From Scatosoma sp045658805 (GTDB lineage: Bacteria > Bacillota > Clostridia > Christensenellales > Borkfalkiaceae), in the NCBI GenBank assembly GCA_045658805.1, contig JAZOVQ010000040.1, forward strand, positions 1 through 33,711: a DNA stretch of 33,711 nucleotides. The letters run 5' to 3'. The first letter of the stretch is position 1, and each line of letters begins with the position of its first letter. This document shows, piece by piece, positions 22,850 to 30,951 of the stretch. Made by a program: the position numbers and the translations under genes. The notes under the pieces were generated by a model. The model was not told the DNA's origin and made no database searches. It worked only from the letters and a program-made list of their open reading frames with translations.

Positions 22850-25783
22850 TTAATCGGTTACAACTGCAATTTCGTCAATATAGAAAGTTGCCGAGCTGTT
22901 CAAGGTATAAATTCTCAAATAATTTATCTTCGTTAAATCCGCCGCGCCGTTCGTTTCCCCTGCGGCAAACAAATCCAGCCAAACTTCATTCCAGCCCGTT
23001 TTCTTAACGTATTCCGAAAGGTTCCAGTTGTATTCATTTTTATCGCACGTGCCCGAAGAGGTAATTTCAATTTGACCTAATTCCCCTGCCTTTGAAATAT
23101 CACTGCAGTAGATATAGAAATGCAAGTAGCCTTTCTTATACGCGCTAATATCAACACTGCTAAACTTACCTTCCAAAGTGGTACTTCTCCACTTCCAGCT
23201 CTTGCCGTCTATAACGTAATCGCTATTAGAGTTCACCGTTATATTGAAAGAAAGATTCCACGAGTTGCAATCAAACAGCGTTTTCCAGGTTGCGTTAGGA
23301 GAAACGTATTCCACTTCGTCCACCGTCGAAACAGCCGAATTATACGCTTTTTCTTTCACTTCGCCAAACGCAATTCTACCATACGCCGTCAGCGTACCGC
23401 TATTCACTTTCACCGAAGTCCCGTACACTCTCAAAGAGCCGATAATGTCGCACGTACCGCCAGAAAGTTCATAGACGTACATGTTTGCAGGGATATAATC
23501 GAGCGAAGTGTTGATAAGCGTCGCCGTCGAATTTACCATATCGAAAAGCCCCGCTTCGCCATACGCAAATACGTTAAACGCCACTTCGTTTTCAGCGTTT
23601 TCAAGGCGCACCATTTTGGTAAACGTTCTGCCAATGTTATCGCGCAAAAGAGCGAAATCGTCATTGGTTTCACCGCTATTTTTCATTCTTTCCCAGTTTG
23701 CAACTTGCGACAAGGTACTGTTAAAATAGGTATAAAGATTGCTTCTCGTCGTAAAGTTGGGGTTGGAAAGACATTGCGTAATTACACCGTTTTTACCGCC
23801 CGCTTTAATGAAATTCACGTACGAAAGCCCATAATTGCTCTTCAAAATATGGTTATCGCAAGAAGAAAAATCATATCCGACGTATGCGCCCACGCTTTCA
23901 TTCATATACGCGTACGCGCCTGCGCCCACCGCTTTAATAGAGGTATCGTTAGGGTTGATTCCATTATTCAAATTATTATATGCGGTAAGGAAATCGTTAC
24001 GCGCGTGCCAAATTCTCACCCCGACAATCCCTGCGTTTTCACTTAATTCAAAGGTATTGCCTAAAACGTAGGAAACAAATACAACCCCGTTTTTACCCGT
24101 TTGATTGGTATTCGTTCTGGAGAAAATTGATTGCGAGGAACGCAATTCTACGTTTTTAGGAATGGTTACGGTAGAATCCAAACGATAAACGCCGTTGGGA
24201 ATCAATACAATACCGCCTTCCGCGCCAACCGAATTTACCAAATCCTGCAACTTCGAAGAATTATCAGCGATACCACCAGCAGTTAAGGTGTTGCCGACAA
24301 ACAACCTTTCCGAAGTGGAAAATTGCAACGTCAAAGGCGTGGTAACTTGGGTTTTGGCAACGCTGCCGCCCTCCTTAATAACTCTACCCGTTCCAGCGGC
24401 TTGATATGTCGAATTACTCATTTTAATACAGCCGACAGCCGCGTTATTTTCAACGACCCCCACGTCGGAATCGGTGAAAACAACACCGCTCACTTGATTT
24501 AAATAATCGGCATAAACCCCTGTTTGACAGGTAATATTCGCTTTATGCACAACGCCCCAGAAGCCTGCGCCGCTTCTAATACCCGTCGTGAATTTCATAC
24601 CAAGCTTACCGCCGTCAATGGTCACGTTGGAAATGAGCTGGTCGTCCAAATCCCCTAAAATCATTGCCGTTAAGTTGTTATCTACAACCGAAGCCAACAA
24701 TTCGGCATTGTCGCATTGATAATCACTTGCGGCGTTTTGCCAATATTTAGGCGAAATATTGATATTATCGTAAAAACCAACGTCCGTCGTTGCGTTGTGT
24801 CTAATTGCGTTGTACAAAAACGTTCCGTAAATATTTTCAAGGTTGACCAATTCGTTCGCATACGAATTTAACGAAACGCCGATACCATACGTACTGTTAA
24901 GGAACGTCAAATTTCTAAACGTTGCCGTAGCAGGCGCGTTGGCATAGATTGTATACCCATAATCTTTAATGGTTGTTACGCTTTGTTCAACGTAATAAAA
25001 AGTCATACCCACAACCCCTGCGCCGTTACCGACGTAAACAAGAGGTTTGTCCTGTGGATTGGACGTGCCAAGCGTTTGCGGTTTCGCCAAAATCACCGTC
25101 CCGTAATCGAAATTATCGTCCGCATTATTTTCGTTAGGCTTATTCCAATCCCCTACCAACGAAACGTAATCGGGAACGCTAATCGAGCTGGAAACCAAAT
25201 ATTGACCGCAAGGCAAAAATACCGTTCCGCCCCCCATTCTTTCTACGCTGTCAAGCGCCAACTGGATTGCACGCGTACTATCCGTGTTTCCCGTAGGATC
25301 TGCGCCGAAATCCGTCGCAATTGCATCTACAACCACAGCGCTTCCCGTTGCATATTTCGTCTTTATAAGCGATTTCGTGCTCGTAGGGCTATTGATTGGC
25401 TTAATCACTTGATAGCTTTCCTCTTGCGGAGGCTCCACGTCCTCGGTATCGTCACTGCTATCGCCGCTACTATCGTCACCGCTATTATCACCGCTATTAT
25501 CACCGCTATTATCGCTGCTATCGTCACTGCTATCTTCTTCGCTATCGTCGCTGCTGTCAACAACGCTATCCTCTTCGCTATCGTCACTGCTGTCAACAAC
25601 GCTTTCCTCTTCGCTTATCGAAGAATCGAAAGGTTCTTCACTGCTGGACGCCTTATTGGACGAATTTTTTTCGCTAGACGAGGAATTGGACGTAGTAGCA
25701 TTCACAAGACCGCCGCAAGCAGTCATTAAAACGCTAATCGTTAATGCAAGCAACCCCATCACACTTTTTCTAATTTTTTTCAT
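22850..25783 (-). CDS. Large beta-helix (pectate lyase-like) lipoprotein
   Basis: Predicted surface lipoprotein, 977 aa. The signal peptide ends in LMTAC, with lipidation at Cys23. Residues about 25-125 are a Ser/Asp/Glu-rich linker, probably crossing the wall. Two pectate-lyase-3/GH55-like right-handed beta-helix halves follow: the first starts VDAIATDFGADPTGNTDST with GGGTVFLPCGQYLVS, the second ADNSSKLQDLVNSVGAEGG with VLIPNGVYRLDS. The last 140 residues (from about WKTLFDCNSWNLSF to FYIDEIAVVTD) look like a beta-sandwich carbohydrate-binding module. So it probably binds or cuts a polysaccharide; substrate and catalytic residues were not identified. No obvious sigma-A promoter was found; terminator at 22751. 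Start ATG 25783 follows AAGGAAAAA. Confidence 0.85.
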   Translation of the reverse strand: MKKIRKSVMGLLALTISVLMTACGGLVNATTSNSSSSEKNSSNKASSSEEPFDSSISEEESVVDSSDDSEEDSVVDSSDDSEEDSSDDSSDNSGDNSGDNSGDDSSGDSSDDTEDVEPPQEESYQVIKPINSPTSTKSLIKTKYATGSAVVVDAIATDFGADPTGNTDSTRAIQLALDSVERMGGGTVFLPCGQYLVSSSISVPDYVSLVGDWNKPNENNADDNFDYGTVILAKPQTLGTSNPQDKPLVYVGNGAGVVGMTFYYVEQSVTTIKDYGYTIYANAPATATFRNLTFLNSTYGIGVSLNSYANELVNLENIYGTFLYNAIRHNATTDVGFYDNINISPKYWQNAASDYQCDNAELLASVVDNNLTAMILGDLDDQLISNVTIDGGKLGMKFTTGIRSGAGFWGVVHKANITCQTGVYADYLNQVSGVVFTDSDVGVVENNAAVGCIKMSNSTYQAAGTGRVIKEGGSVAKTQVTTPLTLQFSTSERLFVGNTLTAGGIADNSSKLQDLVNSVGAEGGIVLIPNGVYRLDSTVTIPKNVELRSSQSIFSRTNTNQTGKNGVVFVSYVLGNTFELSENAGIVGVRIWHARNDFLTAYNNLNNGINPNDTSIKAVGAGAYAYMNESVGAYVGYDFSSCDNHILKSNYGLSYVNFIKAGGKNGVITQCLSNPNFTTRSNLYTYFNSTLSQVANWERMKNSGETNDDFALLRDNIGRTFTKMVRLENAENEVAFNVFAYGEAGLFDMVNSTATLINTSLDYIPANMYVYELSGGTCDIIGSLRVYGTSVKVNSGTLTAYGRIAFGEVKEKAYNSAVSTVDEVEYVSPNATWKTLFDCNSWNLSFNITVNSNSDYVIDGKSWKWRSTTLEGKFSSVDISAYKKGYLHFYIYCSDISKAGELGQIEITSSGTCDKNEYNWNLSEYVKKTGWNEVWLDLFAAGETNGAADLTKINYLRIYTLNSSATFYIDEIAVVTD
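25448..25615 (-). repeat. Tandem repeats encoding the Ser/Asp linker
   Basis: Low-complexity coding repeats. A 36-bp unit (SVVDSSDDSEED) occurs twice, and a 12-bp unit on the plus strand (ACCGCTATTATC) recurs three times, encoding DNSG-type repeats. The length could vary between strains by slippage in steps that keep the frame. Confidence 0.8.
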
Positions 25784-25847
25784 AGTTATTTTTCCTTATC
25801 AATTTCTTTACATATACACACGCGCGATAAACGCGCATTACTCTATT

Positions 25848-25894
25848 TATGAATGGACGACAATATGCATAGACGCAATATGTATGGACGTCAA
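25848..25894 (-). repeat. Three head-to-tail 15-16 bp repeats (iteron-like)
   Basis: Plus-strand units TATGAATGGACGACAA (25848-25863), TATGCATAGACGCAA (25864-25878) and TATGTATGGACGTCAA (25879-25894) abut exactly. The consensus is TATGnATrGACGnCAA. They begin 3 bp after the mgsA stop and lie 64 bp before the lipoprotein start, so they could be a protein-binding array. A 5-bp GC hairpin (GCGCG/CGCGC, 25822-25836) sits between them and the start codon. Confidence 0.75.
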
Positions 25895-25897
25895 TTC

Positions 25898-26269
25898 TCA
25901 ATCCACCAAAATGTAATTTGCCGTCGAGCGGTTGGTAGCAATGGGAATATCGTATACAACCGCAATACGCAAAAGTGCCTTTACGTCAGGGTCGTGCGGT
26001 TGCGCCGCAAGAGGGTCCCAAAAGAAAATTACTTTATCAATTGCTTTTTCGCTCATCTTTGCGCCAATTTGCAAATCGCCGCCAAGAGGGCCCGATAAAT
26101 AACCCTTCACTTCCAAGCCCGTTGCTTCGGCAATCAATTTTGCCGTCGTACCCGTACCGCAAAGCTTATATTTTTGTAACAATTCCTTATGTGCAATTGC
26201 CCAATTCACCAAATCATGTTTCTTGTTGTCGTGCGCAATCAGCGCCAAGGTTTTCACTTTGTTTTTCAT
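25898..26269 (-). CDS. mgsA: Methylglyoxal synthase
   Basis: MgsA, 123 aa, converting dihydroxyacetone phosphate to methylglyoxal and phosphate, a glycolytic bypass used when phosphate is short or sugar phosphates build up. Visible features: TLALIAHDNKKHDLVNW at the N-terminus, the phosphate-binding TGTTAKLI, the catalytic-Asp loop SGPLGGDLQIGA, and FFWDPLAAQPHDPDVKALLRIA with the active-site histidine. Start ATG 26269 follows GAGGAAAG. The upstream gap (26270-26391) holds dispersed-repeat copy D and AT-rich sequence without a clear promoter. Confidence 0.96.
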   Translation of the reverse strand: MKNKVKTLALIAHDNKKHDLVNWAIAHKELLQKYKLCGTGTTAKLIAEATGLEVKGYLSGPLGGDLQIGAKMSEKAIDKVIFFWDPLAAQPHDPDVKALLRIAVVYDIPIATNRSTANYILVD

Positions 26270-26356
26270 TTTTCTTTCCTCATTTTCGTATATATTTTTT
26301 TAAATTTGTTTTTATTTTTAAAAGCTTTCCGCGTTTAATAAACTGTTAAAAAAACA

Positions 26357-26375
26357 TTTCAACGCGTACCTGCCC
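26357..26375 (-). repeat. Dispersed 3' repeat, copy D (after PolC-like gene)
   Basis: Plus-strand TTTCAACGCGTACCTGCCC, identical over 19 bp to copy C (30909-30927). It lies 16 nt after the PolC-like stop. In the transcript CGCGTT could pair with AACGCG about 25 nt downstream. Confidence 0.75.
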
Positions 26376-26391
26376 TATTGATTTCGTATTG

Positions 26392-27969
26392 TTAGCAATC
26401 AAGCTTGCCTTTTGCTTTTACCAACTCGATAAAAATCTTCGCCGTTACGCAAGCATCGTCGAAAGCTCTATGGTGCGAGAAGGTAAACCCATAATAATCC
26501 GCAACCGTATTCAGCTTATAATTGGCAAGCTGTCCTCGCAAAACGTCCTGCGCCAAGTGCAGGGTATCGTACAATTTTTTATCGAACATATACCCGTTTT
26601 GCTCGCCGTAATAAGAAACGAAACGATAATCGAACATTACGTTATGTCCTACCAGCTTCGCCCCATCGGTAAACTTGAAAAAGTCCGCCAGCACTTTATC
26701 CACTTCGGGTGCGCCGACAAGATCCTCGTCCTTAATCCCCGTCAAATCAATAATTTCTTTGGAAAGGCGTTCTTTGCAAGCCACGAACGAGGAGAATTTC
26801 TCCACAATTTCACCGCCGACAATTTTCACTGCGCCAAGCTCAATAATTTTATCCATTCTACCCATGGACGGATTGTTGTTTAAGCCCGTCGTTTCCAAGT
26901 CGAATACAACGAAAACGTCGTTTTTCAATGCCGCGGGCTTGGACAAATCATCAAACAGCCCGGCTTGGGTAAAATCGGAATACGGTTCAGGGAAAACCGT
27001 ATGATAAAATTTAGGTACGGGCTTACCCTTTTTCGCTTGAGGCTCAAACCCTTGAGGCGCCGAGCCGTAATTGATTTTCGCCGCCTTAAAGGAAACCGAA
27101 CCTTTATATTCCTCGTTTGAGCCCGTCAGCACAATCCAATCGCCAGCCTTAATTTCACGCACTTTTTCCACCGTCGCTTTTTTAGGAAAATACGTAGTGC
27201 GAACGGTCAACGTTCCATCGGTGAGCGCCAAAGAGAAACGAGTTTTTTGCATATCCTCGCCCGTTTTTTCGTTGTGGCGCACGTAGCCAATCTCCTCAAT
27301 AAAAGTCACTTGACCGCAAATGGAATACGGTTCTTCCATATTATGGCTGTCCGCCATATATACAGCGTCCGCCAACAGGCAATCTGCGCCGTCGATTTTT
27401 TGATAATCGCAAATGGGGAAACGTCTAATTTCCACGGGGACTTCCTCGTCCTGCGTTTCAGGGATTTCTTCCAGCAAAGACATATCGGGGGCTTCCTTTT
27501 CAACGATACGCACGTTTCCATAAAAAGTACCGCAAAAAATACTTGACAAATACTTGCTAACTTCGTCCAAAATTTTACCCGAGGAAAACAGCGTTTGCTC
27601 GCCCGAAGCGATATCGACGTAGAAATTGGCGCCGCTAGAGAGCATTTCCACTTCAATATTTTTTTCTTCCAAAAACGCCGAAGCCGCAGGAAAACTACGG
27701 CTAACGTATTCAAAAATTTTGCTTTTTACAATCTCTTTATCAGGCACACGCTTCACGATACGTACGCGAGCTGAAAAACCGCTGGGTAAATACCGCGCGG
27801 TAATCGATTGCGCCTGCGCTTCTTCCATTGCCGAATACGTCTTATCCGTCACAAGGAAAAATTCCGCCGTCGCACTACGTTTTTGCACGGTGATTCCGCA
27901 CAAAATTGCATTTTTCAACCCGTTTATTCCACGAATCTCTTGTAAATATTCTTGTACGATATTCGCCAT
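26392..27969 (-). CDS. PolC-like protein with OB fold and 3'-5' exonuclease, no polymerase
   Basis: 525 aa. Residues 1-170 resemble the PolC N-terminal domain. An OB-fold follows (CGQVTFIEEIGYVRH to KAGDWIVLTGSNEEY). From about residue 350 to the end is a DEDDh exonuclease of the PolC type: FDLETTGL near 355, GHNVMFDYRF and HHRAFDDA near 500. The PHP domain that normally surrounds the exonuclease and the whole polymerase/thumb part are absent; the protein ends just after the exonuclease fold. It may proofread or process DNA separately, or be a paralog of a full PolC elsewhere. Its ATG overlaps the ispG stop by one base (TAATG). Confidence 0.85.
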   Translation of the reverse strand: MANIVQEYLQEIRGINGLKNAILCGITVQKRSATAEFFLVTDKTYSAMEEAQAQSITARYLPSGFSARVRIVKRVPDKEIVKSKIFEYVSRSFPAASAFLEEKNIEVEMLSSGANFYVDIASGEQTLFSSGKILDEVSKYLSSIFCGTFYGNVRIVEKEAPDMSLLEEIPETQDEEVPVEIRRFPICDYQKIDGADCLLADAVYMADSHNMEEPYSICGQVTFIEEIGYVRHNEKTGEDMQKTRFSLALTDGTLTVRTTYFPKKATVEKVREIKAGDWIVLTGSNEEYKGSVSFKAAKINYGSAPQGFEPQAKKGKPVPKFYHTVFPEPYSDFTQAGLFDDLSKPAALKNDVFVVFDLETTGLNNNPSMGRMDKIIELGAVKIVGGEIVEKFSSFVACKERLSKEIIDLTGIKDEDLVGAPEVDKVLADFFKFTDGAKLVGHNVMFDYRFVSYYGEQNGYMFDKKLYDTLHLAQDVLRGQLANYKLNTVADYYGFTFSHHRAFDDACVTAKIFIELVKAKGKLDC

Positions 27970-29027
27970 TATTCGCCGTCCAATAGCCCTTTTATTTCTT
28001 TAAAAAATTCACTTTCCGCATCGCTTGCCGACACCTTTTTATACGCCTCGCCCTTTTTAAAAATCAAGCACGAGCCGTTGCCGCCTGCGATACCGATATC
28101 CGCGTCCTTTGCTTCCCCAGGTCCGTTTACCACGCAACCCATAACCGCAATTTTCGCGCGCTTTTTATACGGGCGCACAAACTCGGTCACTTTGTTTGCC
28201 AAAATCATACTATCCCAAGCGCATCTGCCGCAGGTGGGACAGGAAACCACTTCGACAAAATCCTCGTCCAAACCGCACGCGCGAAGTATGTTTTGCGCCG
28301 CGTAAATTTCTTGTACGGGGTTATCCGTCAAGGACACGCGAATGGTATCCCCAATTCCATCTAAAAGCAAGCTGCCGATACCTACGGCGCTCTTGACAAT
28401 TCCGCTTTCCGTTGTCCCTGCTTCCGTCACCCCAAGGTGCAAAGGATATTGCGTTTTTTGCGAAAGCAAACGATAGGAATCCACCGTCAGCTTCACGTCC
28501 GAAGCCTTTACCGAAATCACAATATCGTTCACGCCGAATTTTTCCAAAATTCCGACGTTATACAATGCGCTTTCAACCAACGCTTCTGCGCTTTTTCCAT
28601 ATTTTTCTAAAAAGTTCTTTTCAATACTACCCGTATTTGCGCCTACGCGTACGGGAATTTTATGCGCCTTAATACAATCGGCAACCATTTTAATTTCCTT
28701 TTCGCCGCCGATATTGCCAGGATTGATACGCACCTTGTCCGCGCCGCTTTCGATAGCCATCACCGCAAGCTTGGGCGAGAAGTGAATATCCGCTACAAGC
28801 GGAATTTTACAATCCCCTTTCACCGCCTTAATTGCCAACGCATCCGCCTCGTCCGCTACCGCCACGCGCACAATTTCACACCCTGCGTTTTGCAAAGCGG
28901 CAATTTGCGCAAGCGTACTTTCCACGTCCGCCGTTTTCGTCGTTGTCATTGATTGGATTTTTACCGAACTGTTACCGCCAAGCGCTATGCCGCCAAGACG
29001 AATACATTTTGTGTTTTTGCGTTCCAT
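27969..29027 (-). CDS. ispG: 4-hydroxy-3-methylbut-2-enyl diphosphate synthase (flavodoxin) IspG
   Basis: IspG (GcpE), 352 aa, the penultimate step of the methylerythritol phosphate route to isoprenoids, reducing methylerythritol cyclodiphosphate with a 4Fe-4S cluster. The TIM-barrel part has VKIQSMTTTKTADVEST and VADIHFSPKLA; the cluster domain has SCPTCGRC near residues 261-268, a third ligand in GCVVNGPGEAKDADIG, and the Glu of that stretch. Length is standard for bacteria. It starts 13 nt after the nrdR stop and is coupled to the PolC-like gene. Confidence 0.96.
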   Translation of the reverse strand: MERKNTKCIRLGGIALGGNSSVKIQSMTTTKTADVESTLAQIAALQNAGCEIVRVAVADEADALAIKAVKGDCKIPLVADIHFSPKLAVMAIESGADKVRINPGNIGGEKEIKMVADCIKAHKIPVRVGANTGSIEKNFLEKYGKSAEALVESALYNVGILEKFGVNDIVISVKASDVKLTVDSYRLLSQKTQYPLHLGVTEAGTTESGIVKSAVGIGSLLLDGIGDTIRVSLTDNPVQEIYAAQNILRACGLDEDFVEVVSCPTCGRCAWDSMILANKVTEFVRPYKKRAKIAVMGCVVNGPGEAKDADIGIAGGNGSCLIFKKGEAYKKVSASDAESEFFKEIKGLLDGE

Positions 29028-29040
29028 AACCCTGCGCCCC

Positions 29041-29511
29041 TTATTTTTGTTCTTTCTTTTCCGCTTTCATCATTTGTTTTAATTCGGACATAAAGGAAGA
29101 GAGGTCTTTAAAAGAACGGTAAACGGAAGCGTAACGAACGTACGCAACTTCGTCCACTTTTTTCAAGCGTTCCATAACCATTTCCCCGATATCCTTCGTC
29201 GTCACTTCGCTTTCCATGCTGTTATAAATTTGTTTGGAAATGTCCGCTACCATATCGTCGATTACCGACATAGGTACAGGACGCTTTTCACACGATTTAA
29301 TAATACCGTTACGAATTTTCTCCGCGTTGAAAGATTGTCTGGTGCCGTTGTTTTTAACAACCAACACAGGCGTTACTTCTATCGTTTCATAGGTAGTAAA
29401 TCTTCTGCCGCAACCCGTACATTCGCGGCGGCGGCGAATGGTTCTATCATCGTCCGCCGATCTCGAATCCACCACTTTGCTATCCGTACAATTACAATAT
29501 AAACATTTCAT
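29041..29511 (-). CDS. nrdR: Transcriptional repressor NrdR
   Basis: NrdR, 156 aa, which senses ATP/dATP and represses ribonucleotide reductase genes. An N-terminal zinc ribbon is formed by CLYC (Cys3, Cys6) and CTGCGRRF. The ATP-cone follows (VTPVLVVKNNGTRQSFNAEKI through VAYVRYASVYRSFKD). No nrd gene lies in the window, so its targets are elsewhere. Start ATG 29511 follows GGAGAAAG. Between rarA and nrdR lies dispersed-repeat copy B. Confidence 0.96.
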   Translation of the reverse strand: MKCLYCNCTDSKVVDSRSADDDRTIRRRRECTGCGRRFTTYETIEVTPVLVVKNNGTRQSFNAEKIRNGIIKSCEKRPVPMSVIDDMVADISKQIYNSMESEVTTKDIGEMVMERLKKVDEVAYVRYASVYRSFKDLSSFMSELKQMMKAEKKEQK

Positions 29512-29552
29512 CGTCTTTCTCCGTTTCGCATATTTAATTGCGTTTTTTGCAG

Positions 29553-29568
29553 TTCAACGCGTACATGG
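29553..29568 (-). repeat. Dispersed 3' repeat, copy B (after rarA)
   Basis: Plus-strand TTCAACGCGTACATGG, identical to copy A. It lies 7 nt after the rarA stop. Confidence 0.7.
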
Positions 29569-29575
29569 TACCTTA

Positions 29576-30883
29576 TTATTGTTTTTTACCCTTTCTTGCA
29601 CGTATCGCCTTCACTTCGTTTTCGTATCCGTTAGCGGAAGGCGTATAATACACTTTATCTTTCAAGGAATCGGGTAAATATTGCTGTTCTACGTACCCAC
29701 CGTAATCGTGGGGATATTTATACAATTTTCCTCTATGTCTATCCTCGTCACTCGCTAAACTATTGTCCTTCAAATAGGGTGGAATATTATCGTCGCGCAC
29801 GTTTCTCGCGTCCGCTTTCGCCGCATACATTGCCTCGACAACCGAATTGCTCTTTTCTGCTTCGCATACGTAAATAATCGCCTCGGAAAGAGGTATCATT
29901 GCTTCGGGATAGCCGATTTTTTCCAACGCGTACATTGCGGAAGTGGCAATTTGCAAAGCGCGCGGATCCGCCATACCGACGTCCTCCGCCGAATGCACCA
30001 CCAACCGACGGGCAATCAGCATCGGATCACAGCCGCCCTCTATCAAACGCATCGCATAATACAACGCCGCATTGGCGTCGCTGCCGCGCAACGATTTACA
30101 AAACGCCGAAAGAAAATCGTAATACGAATCTTCATTATACGAAAGCGCTTTGCGTTGTATAGATTGTTCCGCATCCGCCAACGTCACGTTGACAACCCCT
30201 TCCCCGTCGGGAGGCGTAGTCATTGCGGCAAGCTCCAAAGCATTATACGCCGAGCGCAAATCCCCGCCTGCCATCGAAGCGATATGCTCTATTGCCTCGT
30301 CGCTAACGGAAAGCTTTTGCTTGCCCAAACCCTTATGTCTATTTTTCACCGCTGCCTTTAACGCGCCGACGATATCCTCTTTGGTAAGACGTTTAAACTC
30401 AAACACACGACAGCGCGAAACGATAGCCGCCGTCATGGATGCATACGGATTTTCCGTTGTCGAGCCGATAAAAATAATCGTACCCTGCTCAATGGCAGGC
30501 AAAAGAGAATCACTTTGCGTTTTATTAAAACGGTGACATTCGTCCAACAACAAATAGGTGCGTTTTCCGTACAATTTCAAATTATCCCTTGCCGTTTCCA
30601 CCGCCTTTTTAACGTCGGCAACGCCTACGTTTACGGCGTTCAATTTAATAAATTCACCATTGGTACGAAGCGCAATAATATTGGCAAGCGTTGTCTTACC
30701 GCAACCGGGAGGGCCCCAAAAAATGCAGCTGCCCAAACGGTCGGTCGCAATAGCGCGGCGCAAAAGCGAACCCTCGGCAACGATATGATTTTGCCCGATA
30801 AATTCGTCCAACGAATTGGCGCGCATGCGCTCGGCAAGCGGCTTCGCCGTTTCTTCATTTTTGTTAAAATCAAATAAATCCAT
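29576..30883 (-). CDS. rarA: Replication-associated recombination protein RarA
   Basis: RarA (MgsA/WRNIP1 family) AAA+ ATPase, 435 aa, acting at stalled replication forks. Walker A is GPPGCGKTTL, Walker B is LLLDECHRFNK, sensor 1 is GSTTENP and the arginine finger lies in ASMTAAIVSRC. The C-terminal tetramerisation domain has MRLIEGGCDPMLIARRLV and DVGMADPRAL. Start ATG 30883 (MDLFDFNKNEETAKPLAERM) follows AAGGAAACAGGT. Note that mgsA is also an E. coli alias for this gene; it is unrelated to the methylglyoxal synthase at 25898. Confidence 0.96.
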   Translation of the reverse strand: MDLFDFNKNEETAKPLAERMRANSLDEFIGQNHIVAEGSLLRRAIATDRLGSCIFWGPPGCGKTTLANIIALRTNGEFIKLNAVNVGVADVKKAVETARDNLKLYGKRTYLLLDECHRFNKTQSDSLLPAIEQGTIIFIGSTTENPYASMTAAIVSRCRVFEFKRLTKEDIVGALKAAVKNRHKGLGKQKLSVSDEAIEHIASMAGGDLRSAYNALELAAMTTPPDGEGVVNVTLADAEQSIQRKALSYNEDSYYDFLSAFCKSLRGSDANAALYYAMRLIEGGCDPMLIARRLVVHSAEDVGMADPRALQIATSAMYALEKIGYPEAMIPLSEAIIYVCEAEKSNSVVEAMYAAKADARNVRDDNIPPYLKDNSLASDEDRHRGKLYKYPHDYGGYVEQQYLPDSLKDKVYYTPSANGYENEVKAIRARKGKKQ

Positions 30884-30908
30884 ACCTGTTTCCTTACTAC
30901 GAGCGCAG

Positions 30909-30927
30909 TTTCAACGCGTACCTGCCC
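30909..30927 (-). repeat. Dispersed 3' repeat, copy C (after patatin gene)
   Basis: Plus-strand TTTCAACGCGTACCTGCCC, identical over 19 bp to copy D. It lies 24 nt after the patatin-like stop. Copy B and copy C also share GCAGTT before the core. Confidence 0.75.
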
Positions 30928-30951
30928 CCGTCTTTTTCAACAATATACTCG

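Noticed and set aside
25448..25615. Regular repeats suggesting a CRISPR array
   Set aside because: Units are 12 and 36 bp, lack unique spacers and encode an in-frame Ser/Asp linker of a lipoprotein.
29926..29937. Fifth copy of the dispersed repeat (CAACGCGTACAT) inside rarA
   Set aside because: It encodes the MYAL stretch of RarA and lacks the TT-C flank of the full core; coding coincidence is the simpler reading.
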